Assembly: GCA_033721415.1 (NCBI GenBank)
Contig: JAWWAH010000035.1
Span: 1-11,067, forward strand
Origin: JAWWAH01 sp033721415
Lineage (GTDB): Bacteria; Patescibacteriota; Minisyncoccia; Spechtbacterales; 2-12-FULL-38-22
DNA length: 11,067 nt
Direction of reading: 5' to 3'
Shown here: positions 6,483 to 11,067 of the stretch, piece after piece
How the letters are laid out: each line of letters begins with the position of its first letter
How positions within the stretch are numbered: position 1 is the first letter of the stretch
Made by a program: the position numbers and the translations under genes
The notes under the pieces: generated by a model
Databases searched by the model: none
Seen by the model: the letters and a program-made list of their open reading frames with translations, nothing else
Told to the model about the DNA's origin: nothing

Positions 6483-6749
6483 TTAATACTTTTTAAATCC
6501 TCCCACATATTCCAGAACTTTCCAGAACTTTTTCAAAAGACGAAAGAGCTGTTCTATGAGTAACAGAAGTGAAAAAATCAAGATGACAAACATACAAACA
6601 ATAAAAACAACCCATCCACAAACCACACAAACTGTGAACATGGCTCTATCATTCTTATTTACAATAGTTGCATAGATTGCAAAACGAAAACTGAGAGCTC
6701 CTGCAAAAGGCCAAGCTATAAAGAACAACCACCACATCCAAGGTTCCAT
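6483..6749 (-). CDS. Small membrane protein, paralog 5 of 5
   Basis: 88 residues, first of the array in transcription order. Signature W13-PFAGALSF-R22, loop NKNDRA, a long hydrophobic segment at about 37-67 with CGWVV, and a basic amphipathic tail (LFRLLKKFWKVLEYVGGFKKY) that could lie along the membrane. The frame is open to ATG 6812, but ATG 6749 is chosen: AAAGGAGT (6762-6755) lies just before it, the protein then begins MEPWMWW in line with its paralogs, and the longer version would translate through the dyad at 6784-6812. Function unknown. Confidence 0.8.
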   Translation of the reverse strand: MEPWMWWLFFIAWPFAGALSFRFAIYATIVNKNDRAMFTVCVVCGWVVFIVCMFVILIFSLLLLIEQLFRLLKKFWKVLEYVGGFKKY

Positions 6750-6783
6750 TTGAAACTCCTTTCGATGTTTCAGTGCTAAACAA

Positions 6784-6812
6784 AAAATACCACAAAAAAA
6801 TGTGGTAATCAA
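6784..6812 (-). terminator. Array dyad 6: terminator of rmlD and candidate promoter of the array
   Basis: TACCACA (6788-6794) pairs with TGTGGTA (6801-6807) around six A, then TTTTTTG on the minus strand. It is a variant of the other array dyads without GTTCTTTAC. A promoter reading is still possible: TTGATT (6812-6807), 17 nt, TATTTT (6789-6784). Confidence 0.68.
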
Positions 6813-6833
6813 ATAAAATTGTTGGGCTTAGGC

Positions 6834-7721
6834 TTAAGCAATATGAGTATCCCCTTTTATAGGAGAGGCTAGGTATTCTTCTAGGGCCTCTTGCCAAGGG
6901 CGTATCTTTATAAATTTATTGTTATTTAGAACAGAGTAAGCAGGGCGCTTTGCTTTTGTTTTAAAATAATCCATGCTAACTGCTTCTATCTTAGGAAAAT
7001 CATTTTTCCCTAATCTATTTTTTTTGGCATATATCTCTACTATTTTTTCAACCCACTCAAGACGACTCGCTGCACTTTCGTTTGTTATGTGATACGTGCC
7101 AAAAGACATCTCTTCGCCTGCTTCTGAAAGTAAAACGCGCGTTGCTTGAGCAAGATCTTTTACATATGTGGGCTTTGAGTGTTGATCTTCGGCGGCCTTA
7201 ATCTCTTTTTTACTTTTAGCAAGTTGTATGGTTTTATCTACAAAATCGCTACCCCCACCTCCAAATAACCACGAGGTTCTAATTATGTAATGCCTAGGGA
7301 GTGTATTACGAAGAACCTTTTCTCCTTTTAGTTTTGTTTTGCCGTAAACATTAAGGGGTTCGGAAACCATTGGTATATCATCTTCGTTGTAACCTTCTTT
7401 GTTTGTGCCATCAAAAATATAATCCGTAGAATAATGGACCATTATTGAGTTATTCTCTTTGGCACAATCTGCTATGTTTTTTACACCATCTGTATTAACT
7501 TTTTCGGCAAGCTCTGGATTATCTTCTGCTCCATCTACATCTGTGTAAGCAGCGGCATTAATAACTACATCTGGCTCTAGTTGGGTCATTATTGCAGACA
7601 CAGCGTTGTGGTCTGTGATATCCACAGCACCTTTATCAAAAGAATAGGGAGATAACTCCTTGAAAGTATTTTTTAACTCTTTGCCTAAAAGGCCGTTTGC
7701 TCCAAATATTACTATCTTCAT
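6834..7721 (-). CDS. rmlD: dTDP-4-dehydrorhamnose reductase
   Basis: 295 residues, full length for RmlD (also called RfbD), the last enzyme of dTDP-L-rhamnose synthesis: NAD(P)H-dependent reduction of the 4-keto group. It is a cytosolic extended short-chain dehydrogenase. Visible motifs are the nucleotide-binding GANGLLG (7-13), VINAAAYTDVDGAE (53-66), STDYIFDG (98-105), the catalytic Y126-GKT-K130, RTSWLFG, and KRPAYSVL near the end as in the family. ATG 7721 abuts the 113-nt leader element shared with rmlB and rmlA and has no SD in the usual place. It is divergent from rmlB/rmlA, with the small zinc-ribbon gene between, so the pathway is split over two transcripts. The dyad at 6784-6812 ends its unit. 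Function very likely; start supported by the leader comparison. Confidence 0.95.
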   Translation of the reverse strand: MKIVIFGANGLLGKELKNTFKELSPYSFDKGAVDITDHNAVSAIMTQLEPDVVINAAAYTDVDGAEDNPELAEKVNTDGVKNIADCAKENNSIMVHYSTDYIFDGTNKEGYNEDDIPMVSEPLNVYGKTKLKGEKVLRNTLPRHYIIRTSWLFGGGGSDFVDKTIQLAKSKKEIKAAEDQHSKPTYVKDLAQATRVLLSEAGEEMSFGTYHITNESAASRLEWVEKIVEIYAKKNRLGKNDFPKIEAVSMDYFKTKAKRPAYSVLNNNKFIKIRPWQEALEEYLASPIKGDTHIA

Positions 7722-7834
7722 CCTGTTAGAGATTGCTGTTGCACAGTTTTCTTTATAGTCTGCATTTAGCGCAACAAGCGTTTGTTAATTTCTATACTTT
7801 TTTCTTAGCACCCGTTAGAGTAATTTCTAACGGG
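7722..7834 (-). promoter_or_regulatory. 113-nt rml leader element, copy D (rmlD)
   Basis: Runs from CCCGTTAG (7834-7827) to the base before the rmlD ATG. CCCGTTAGA pairs perfectly with TCTAACGGG (plus-strand dyad 7811-7819/7826-7834); GTGCTAAGAA follows. The last bases before ATG are CTAACAGG, a second imperfect partner of the 5' arm. CTGT-GCA-ACAG forms a small hairpin near the 3' end. The 5' 40 nt resemble the other two copies; the middle does not. ATGAA occurs on both sides, 119 nt apart. Confidence 0.8.
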
Positions 7835-7840
7835 ATTCAT
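7805..7840 (-). CDS. Possible 11-codon upstream ORF in the rmlD leader
   Basis: Reads MNPVRNYSNGC then TAA and covers the 5' hairpin of the leader. The two other leaders have an ATG and a TAA at the same places (M-x-P-V-x5-G-x-stop). No SD is visible here. The conservation could come from the RNA or DNA dyad and flank repeat rather than from translation. Confidence 0.25.
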   Translation of the reverse strand: MNPVRNYSNGC

Positions 7841-7846
7841 ATATAT

Positions 7847-7852
7847 ATTGTA
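7847..7852 (-). promoter_or_regulatory. Candidate -10 of rmlD
   Basis: TACAAT on the minus strand, 12 bases before the leader's CCCGTTAG. A weak TTGTTT stands 18 nt further upstream. Transcription from here would begin at or just before the leader hairpin. Confidence 0.4.
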
Positions 7853-7882
7853 CCGCGATGAACAACTTAAAAACAAATGAAA

Positions 7883-7906
7883 ATCCCCAGCTTTATAACT
7901 AGGGAT
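7883..7906 (-). terminator. Terminator of the zinc-ribbon gene
   Basis: On the minus strand ATCCCTAG pairs with CTGGGGAT (one G-U pair) around an 8-nt loop, starting 3 bases past the stop codon at 7910. Only a short T-run (TTTTC) follows. Confidence 0.5.
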
Positions 7907-7909
7907 GTT

Positions 7910-8161
7910 TTATTGTGTATTGGACTTATGAGTTTTACTGGAATGGCGAACTATCGCTTTAGTATGGATTAAAAGCGGAATTTTATCTACGGTGATATTG
8001 TTCTTTTCACCACAACCTAAGCATGAAGCCCAAAAAGTGTTGCGTGGATTACTGGTAGAATATGGCCCTGGCCCATATTCTACATCATTAGAGTATACCG
8101 TAGTGATTACTCCACAAGCACTGCAACTTATATCTAAAGACCAAAAAAGATCATTTAACAC
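7910..8161 (-). CDS. Small zinc-ribbon-like protein of unknown function
   Basis: 83 residues with two Cys pairs, C13-x2-C16 (CSACG) and C47-x2-C50 (CLGCG), spaced as in a treble-clef or zinc-ribbon metal site. The segment between them reads DVEYGPGPYSTSN and is encoded by a 29-bp DNA palindrome. The tail is Lys/Ser-rich (HSSKTHKSNTQ). No TM or signal is present. GTG 8161 is favoured by AAAGGAGT (8173-8166) 4 nt upstream, and by a promoter at 8200-8228. It sits alone between rmlD and rmlB, with its own terminator. Not recognised beyond the Cys pairs; nucleic-acid or protein binding is possible but unproven. Confidence 0.7.
   Translation of the reverse strand: MLNDLFWSLDISCSACGVITTVYSNDVEYGPGPYSTSNPRNTFWASCLGCGEKNNITVDKIPLLIHTKAIVRHSSKTHKSNTQ
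8055..8083. repeat. 29-bp palindrome inside the zinc-ribbon gene
   Basis: GTAGAATATGG (8055-8065) and CCATATTCTAC (8073-8083) are perfect 11-bp arms around CCCTGGC. Both strands can encode the same peptide VEYGPGPYST, so the opposite-strand frame here is a by-product. Confidence 0.85.
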
Positions 8162-8199
8162 AGAGACTCCTTTCTGCGAGAAAATTATGAACTAAAATT

Positions 8200-8228
8200 A
8201 GAATATCAGTGGAAACATTGGATGTCAA
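8200..8228 (-). promoter_or_regulatory. Promoter of the zinc-ribbon gene
   Basis: On the minus strand a consensus TTGACA (8228-8223), 17 nt, then TATTCT (8205-8200). It implies a leader of about 30 nt holding the SD at 8173-8166. Confidence 0.55.
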
Positions 8229-8388
8229 AGCAATAAAATAGGATTTTAAATATGGCAAAGGCATGCATTGTAGAGCTTTTATAGTTTTTGCTGATATTTT
8301 TTAAAAAACCAGACCACACGAAATATAAGCGGTAAACCTTTTAAAATCTGAACTTAAAGTGTATTATATTATCGAACTCAAAAAGGAA

Positions 8389-8394
8389 TATAAT
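8389..8394 (+). promoter_or_regulatory. Candidate -10 of rmlB
   Basis: Perfect TATAAT ten bases before the leader's CCCGTTAG, with no good -35 at 16-18 nt. A start about 7 nt downstream (near 8401) would put the hairpin at the extreme 5' end of the RNA and would exclude the upstream ATG at 8399. Confidence 0.45.
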
Positions 8395-8398
8395 TACT

Positions 8399-8434
8399 AT
8401 GAGTCCCGTTAGTAACCACCCTAGCGGGTCCTAA
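8399..8434 (+). CDS. Possible 11-codon upstream ORF in the rmlB leader
   Basis: Reads MSPVSNHPSGS then TAA, overlying the leader hairpin. AAGGA at 8383-8387 is about 11 nt before its ATG, but this lies upstream of the transcription start predicted from TATAAT 8389-8394. The upstream ATG may instead be a duplicated copy of the rmlB start (ATGAGT on both sides). Confidence 0.25.
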   Translation: MSPVSNHPSGS

Positions 8435-8517
8435 GAAAAAGTACCAGAAAAAAATTATGCTAATTTATTTAAATAAAACTTTAAACTTAATACTGCGAAG
8501 CAGTAATTACTAACGGG
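8405..8517 (+). promoter_or_regulatory. 113-nt rml leader element, copy B (rmlB)
   Basis: CCCGTTAG (8405-8412) can pair with CTAGCGGG (8421-8428, one G-U) or with CTAACGGG (8510-8517) directly before the ATG; the distal pairing extends to 11 bp. TCCTAAGAA follows the first hairpin. TACTGC-GAA-GCAGTA (8491-8505) forms a second hairpin. The element is about 80% identical to the copy before rmlA, with one compensated single-base indel keeping the length. ATGAGT flanks it on both sides. Confidence 0.85.
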
Positions 8518-9726
8518 ATGAGTATAGAAATAAAACCGCTTTATAACGACGAACAACTAAACAAGGTGGAGCAAAATTACGAGAATGGCAAAGAAAAAGA
8601 TAAAATATCTTTAGCCATGCGTCTTTTTGATAAGGGGCACGTTTCTTTGGATGAAGCTGCGCATCTTGCAGATGAACATCCAGCACACCTAGAACACATT
8701 TTCTCCCAGAGAGGGCTCTTGCCTAAGCATCGTATGCTTGTTTGTGGGGGAGCTGGGTTTATGGGCTCTTATTTTATAAAGTATATGCTGCAAAAGCATC
8801 CACATATGTACATAGTTAACTATGACAAGTTAACTTATTCTGGGAATCTGAAAAACTTACACGATGTATCATTCCACCCACGTTATACTTTTGTAAGGGG
8901 CGATATAGCAAACGAAGAGCATTTAGAAAAGGTGATTAAGGACCACAAGATTAATACTATAGTTAATTACGCAGCTGAAACACATGTTGATAGATCAATA
9001 ATGAACGCTGATCCCTTCCTTGAGACAAATGTAAAAGGTACACATTCCCTATTAAAACTTGCAACAAAGCACGACATTAAACTTATCCAAATAAGCACTG
9101 ATGAGGTTTTTGGATCTATAGATAGCGGAGCATTTACAGAAGAGCATCCTTTTAGACCAAATAGCCCGTACTCAGCAACAAAGGCTAGCGGAGATTTGCT
9201 TGCAAGAAGTTATAACAAAACCTACGGCACAAAAGTTATAGTTACGCACTCATGTAATGTTATGGGACCTTTCCAATACCCCGAAAAGCTTATTCCCCTA
9301 TTTGTAACTAATGTTATTGAAAGTAAGAAGCTTCCTGTATATGGAGATGGGCAAAACAGAAGAGAATGGATATTCGTTGAAGATCACGCAAGAGCAATAG
9401 ATTTCCTACTAGAAAAAGGAAAGGTTGGCGAAGTTTATAACATAGGAAGCGAAGAAGAAAAAACAAATATGGATATAACAGAAATGATACTTGCAAAAAT
9501 GAATAAAAGCCGCGCATTTATAGAGTATGTAGATGACAGAAGGGGCCATGATAAGCGTTATGCTATAGATTCTACAAAACTGCGTTCTCTTGGGTGGGAG
9601 CCTAGATATAAATTTTCAGATGCGATGGATCTTACTATAAAATGGTATACTGCTAATAAGGACTGGTGGGAACCCATTAAATCTGGAGATTTTAAAAAAT
9701 ACTATAATAAACAATACAGGGCATAA
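8518..9726 (+). CDS. rmlB: dTDP-glucose 4,6-dehydratase with N-terminal HTH-like extension
   Basis: 402 residues. Residues 73-402 are a complete RmlB (RfbB), an NAD-dependent extended short-chain dehydrogenase making dTDP-4-keto-6-deoxyglucose. Visible motifs: GGAGFMG (77-83), NYAAETHVDRS (150-160), the catalytic T194-D-E196, Y218-SAT-K222, and NVMGPFQYPEKLIPL where the family usually has NNYGPYQ. REWIFVEDH (282-290) is the typical substrate-side segment. Residues 1-72 are extra: a charged start, then LAMRLFDKGHVSLDEAAHLA and a second helix ending SQRGL, resembling the helix-turn-helix of UPF0175 antitoxin-like proteins. The extension is kept because ATG 8518 abuts the leader exactly as in rmlA; the only later Met matching a classical start is residue 73 (8734). 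First gene of the rmlB-rmlA-glycosyltransferase unit. Confidence 0.95.
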   Translation: MSIEIKPLYNDEQLNKVEQNYENGKEKDKISLAMRLFDKGHVSLDEAAHLADEHPAHLEHIFSQRGLLPKHRMLVCGGAGFMGSYFIKYMLQKHPHMYIVNYDKLTYSGNLKNLHDVSFHPRYTFVRGDIANEEHLEKVIKDHKINTIVNYAAETHVDRSIMNADPFLETNVKGTHSLLKLATKHDIKLIQISTDEVFGSIDSGAFTEEHPFRPNSPYSATKASGDLLARSYNKTYGTKVIVTHSCNVMGPFQYPEKLIPLFVTNVIESKKLPVYGDGQNRREWIFVEDHARAIDFLLEKGKVGEVYNIGSEEEKTNMDITEMILAKMNKSRAFIEYVDDRRGHDKRYAIDSTKLRSLGWEPRYKFSDAMDLTIKWYTANKDWWEPIKSGDFKKYYNKQYRA

Positions 9727-9761
9727 TGAATCCCGTTAGTATCCACCCTAACGGGTCCTAA
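9726..9761 (+). CDS. Possible 11-codon upstream ORF in the rmlA leader
   Basis: Reads MNPVSIHPNGS then TAA. Its ATG overlaps the rmlB stop (TAATG), and AGGG lies 4 nt before it, so ribosomes finishing rmlB could initiate here. The same overlap is what an rmlA start would have had before insertion of the leader element. Confidence 0.3.
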   Translation: MNPVSIHPNGS

Positions 9762-9844
9762 GAATAAAGTACTAAAAATAACCATGCTAATTTATCTAAA
9801 TAAGACTTTAAATTTAACACTGCAAAGCAGTGGCTACTAACGGG
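9732..9844 (+). promoter_or_regulatory. 113-nt rml leader element, copy A (rmlA)
   Basis: CCCGTTAG (9732-9739) pairs perfectly with CTAACGGG (9748-9755) and equally with CTAACGGG (9837-9844) just before ATG 9845, the latter over 10 bp. The second hairpin is CACTGC-AAA-GCAGTG (9818-9832): its outermost pair is C-G where the rmlB copy has T-A, a compensatory change. It starts 5 nt after the rmlB stop, inside a continuous gene unit. ATGAA flanks both sides. Confidence 0.85.
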
Positions 9845-10915
9845 ATGAAAGCACTAATCACGGCAGGAGGCCGGGGTACAAGACTTTATCCCCTGACCTT
9901 TAGCCGAAATAAACATACAATACCGCTTGCTAATCGTTCTATGTTAGAGCGAGCAATAGACAAGATATCTAAAGCGGGCATTACGGAGATAGGTATCTCT
10001 GTGAATGAAGCTGAAGAAAATGTGCAGAAAATAATAGGTAACGGAGACCGTTATGGTGTAAACATAACTTACATAGAGCAAAAAGGTGGTCCTCTTGGTG
10101 TTGCACATGTAATAAAGAACGCAAAAGAATTCATCGCGGGTGATGAATTTTTATTTTATCTCGCAGATAATATAGTTTTTGCTGACTTAAAAGAATTTGT
10201 AGACAAATTCTATAGTGAAAAATTGAATTGTTTTTTGACTTTAACTGAGGTAGATGATCCCAGGCAATTTGGAGTTGCAGTAATGAATGGTGATAAAATA
10301 GTTAAAATAGACGAAAAGCCCAAAAATCCAAAATCAAAAATGGCTGTGATTGGGGTATACATATATGATAGAAGCATTATGGAAGCAGTAGATAAAATAG
10401 AGCAAAGTGCTCGAGGAGAATACGAAATATCTGATGCTCACACATACTTAATAGATAATGGATATAAAATAGGTTACAAAAAAATAGAGGGGTGGTGGCG
10501 AGATGCTGGACGCCCTGATGACCTGCTAGACGGAAACAGGATACTACTTGAGCAAGAAATAAAAACAGATATAGCAGGGCAAGTAGGAAAAGTTGCACGA
10601 ATGCGTGGAAATGTAACATTAGGAAAAAATTCAAAAATAGTGGGTAAAAGCTTTATAAGGGGCCCGGTTATAATAGGAGACAACGTTAAAATTATTGATG
10701 CCTATATAGGACCCTACACATCTATAGGAGATAACGTATACATAAAAGATGCAGAAGTAGAGCACACTATAGTAATGAGTGGAACAAAGATAAGCACAGG
10801 AGAAAGAATCACAGATAGCATCATAGGACACAATGCAGAAGTAACCGCTAAGCATAAGACATTACCAAAGGGACATAAATTGATAATCGGAGACCACGGA
10901 CAAGTAGAGTTATGA
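9845..10915 (+). CDS. rmlA: Glucose-1-phosphate thymidylyltransferase, long (beta-helix) form
   Basis: 356 residues. Joins glucose-1-phosphate and dTTP to dTDP-glucose, the first step of the rhamnose pathway. The N-terminal nucleotidyltransferase domain shows GGRGTRLYPLT (8-18), K23, QKGGPLGVAHVI (79-90), LADN (107-110), DDPRQFGVA (137-145), DEKPK (156-160) and GWWRDAGRPDDLL (216-228). From about 245 the hexapeptide-like repeats of a left-handed beta-helix follow (VTLGKNSKI, VIIGDNVKI, TSIGDNVYI). The short RmlA lacks them; the long StrD-like and archaeal form has them. ATG 9845 is chosen over an in-frame GTG at 9830 because it gives the family start (MKALITAGG) and matches the leader boundary seen in rmlB. 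The stop overlaps the next start as ATGA. Confidence 0.94.
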   Translation: MKALITAGGRGTRLYPLTFSRNKHTIPLANRSMLERAIDKISKAGITEIGISVNEAEENVQKIIGNGDRYGVNITYIEQKGGPLGVAHVIKNAKEFIAGDEFLFYLADNIVFADLKEFVDKFYSEKLNCFLTLTEVDDPRQFGVAVMNGDKIVKIDEKPKNPKSKMAVIGVYIYDRSIMEAVDKIEQSARGEYEISDAHTYLIDNGYKIGYKKIEGWWRDAGRPDDLLDGNRILLEQEIKTDIAGQVGKVARMRGNVTLGKNSKIVGKSFIRGPVIIGDNVKIIDAYIGPYTSIGDNVYIKDAEVEHTIVMSGTKISTGERITDSIIGHNAEVTAKHKTLPKGHKLIIGDHGQVEL

Positions 10916-11067
10916 ATGTAAGTATTGTCGTAACACATTACAAATCACCTCAAGTCCTAAAATTATCTTTAGGATATCTTTATAATTGGAAAAAGGAATT
11001 TGAAAAAGATAAAAACAATAAAGCAGAGATAATTGTAAGTGATTCTGATACCCAAAACGAAGTAAAA
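10912..11067 (+). CDS. Family-2 glycosyltransferase, N-terminal part (runs off the window)
   Basis: 52 codons remain open to the right edge. MNVSIVVTHYKS, a leucine-rich helix (VLKLSLGYLYNW) and KAEIIVSDSDT follow the GT-A pattern of beta-1, helix, beta-2 with the nucleotide-binding Asp at residue 44 or 46. The family usually has VVVNYNS and VVDNAS, here THYKS and SDSDT. Its ATG overlaps the rmlA stop (ATGA), so translation is probably coupled. By context it may transfer rhamnose or another sugar to a surface glycan; acceptor unknown. Confidence 0.75.
   Translation, partial: MNVSIVVTHYKSPQVLKLSLGYLYNWKKEFEKDKNNKAEIIVSDSDTQNEVK

Larger units (their letters stand above)
8162..8517. other. Intergenic region between divergent zinc-ribbon gene and rmlB
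   Basis: From left to right: SD and promoter of the minus-strand gene (8166-8228), an AT-rich stretch with no recognisable feature (about 8229-8385), a perfect TATAAT at 8389-8394, and the 113-nt rmlB leader. I see no further gene. Confidence 0.7.

Noticed and set aside
5037..6812. Integron-like cassette array (small genes each followed by a palindrome)
   Set aside because: The dyads lack the paired attC core sites (RYYYAAC and GTTRRRY), they are too short, and no tyrosine integrase is in the window.
5037..6812. CRISPR array from regularly spaced repeats
   Set aside because: The spacing is about 350 bp and is filled by genes; no 25-40 bp spacers and no cas genes.
6483..6812. Longer start of paralog 5 at ATG 6812
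   Set aside because: It would translate through the terminator dyad, lacks an SD, and adds 21 residues absent from all paralogs; ATG 6749 has a strong SD.
7992..8195. Plus-strand frame opposite the zinc-ribbon gene
   Set aside because: It has no SD or family signal; its resemblance comes only from the palindrome read on the other strand.
8405..8517. Self-splicing intron or programmed translational bypass at the start codon
   Set aside because: At 113 nt it is far too short for a group I or II core. The two ATGs are 119 nt apart and the flank repeats explain the layout more simply.
9830..9844. GTG start of rmlA at 9830
   Set aside because: It lies inside the conserved leader hairpin and distal arm, and the family N-terminus begins at ATG 9845.
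1..11067. Recoded genetic code (TGA as Gly or Trp)
   Set aside because: TGA ends rmlA exactly at the family C-terminus and overlaps the next start; no gene needs a read-through TGA.
1..11067. tRNA or rRNA genes
   Set aside because: I saw no cloverleaf with a T-loop GTTCRANNC pattern and no rRNA-like sequence in the intergenic regions.

Overview
The window looks like part of a Patescibacteria (candidate phyla radiation, probably Parcubacteria-type) genome. This is inferred from its AT-rich sequence, standard stop codons including TGA, short modular secreted and membrane proteins, mixed ATG/GTG/TTG starts with Shine-Dalgarno (SD) sites only on some genes, and a linker carrying palindromic DNA repeats that encode LPTGQAG-type peptides, which I associate with such genomes. 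The assignment is moderate; no rRNA or marker gene is present.

Layout. Bases 1-3589 (minus strand) hold a small membrane-anchored protein followed by a very large secreted protein whose C-terminus lies outside the window. Its parts are a signal peptide, a zinc-dependent phospholipase C-like helical domain, a repeat-bearing linker, a staphylococcal-nuclease domain, a lamin-tail domain and the start of a PQQ-type beta-propeller. Bases 3590-3925 are non-coding and rich in dyads. Bases 3926-4624 encode a HExxH metallopeptidase-like protein. Bases 4732-6749 form an array of six small minus-strand genes: one soluble protein and five paralogous small membrane proteins with a W-[LFP]-[PF]-x-GA-x-x-FR signature. 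They are separated by nearly identical dyads repeated every 332-359 bp. Each dyad reads both as an intrinsic terminator and as a promoter with a palindrome between -35 and -10.

Bases 6834-11067 are a nucleotide-sugar and glycosylation locus: rmlD on the minus strand, a small zinc-ribbon protein on the minus strand, then rmlB, rmlA and the start of a family-2 glycosyltransferase on the plus strand. RmlA, RmlB and RmlD are three of the four dTDP-L-rhamnose enzymes; rmlC is not in the window. RmlB carries a 70-residue N-terminal helix-turn-helix-like extension resembling UPF0175 proteins.

Most unusual: each of the three rml genes starts directly after a leader element of exactly 113 nt. The element begins CCCGTTAG-N8-CTAACGGG and ends CTAACGGG (or CTAACAGG) flush against the start codon. 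Its ends are inverted repeats, and ATGAA or ATGAG is repeated on both sides so that a second ATG sits exactly 119 nt upstream of each real start. The element may be a switching RNA leader, a DNA operator, or a mobile cassette inserted at start codons. It is the best candidate here for an undescribed system.
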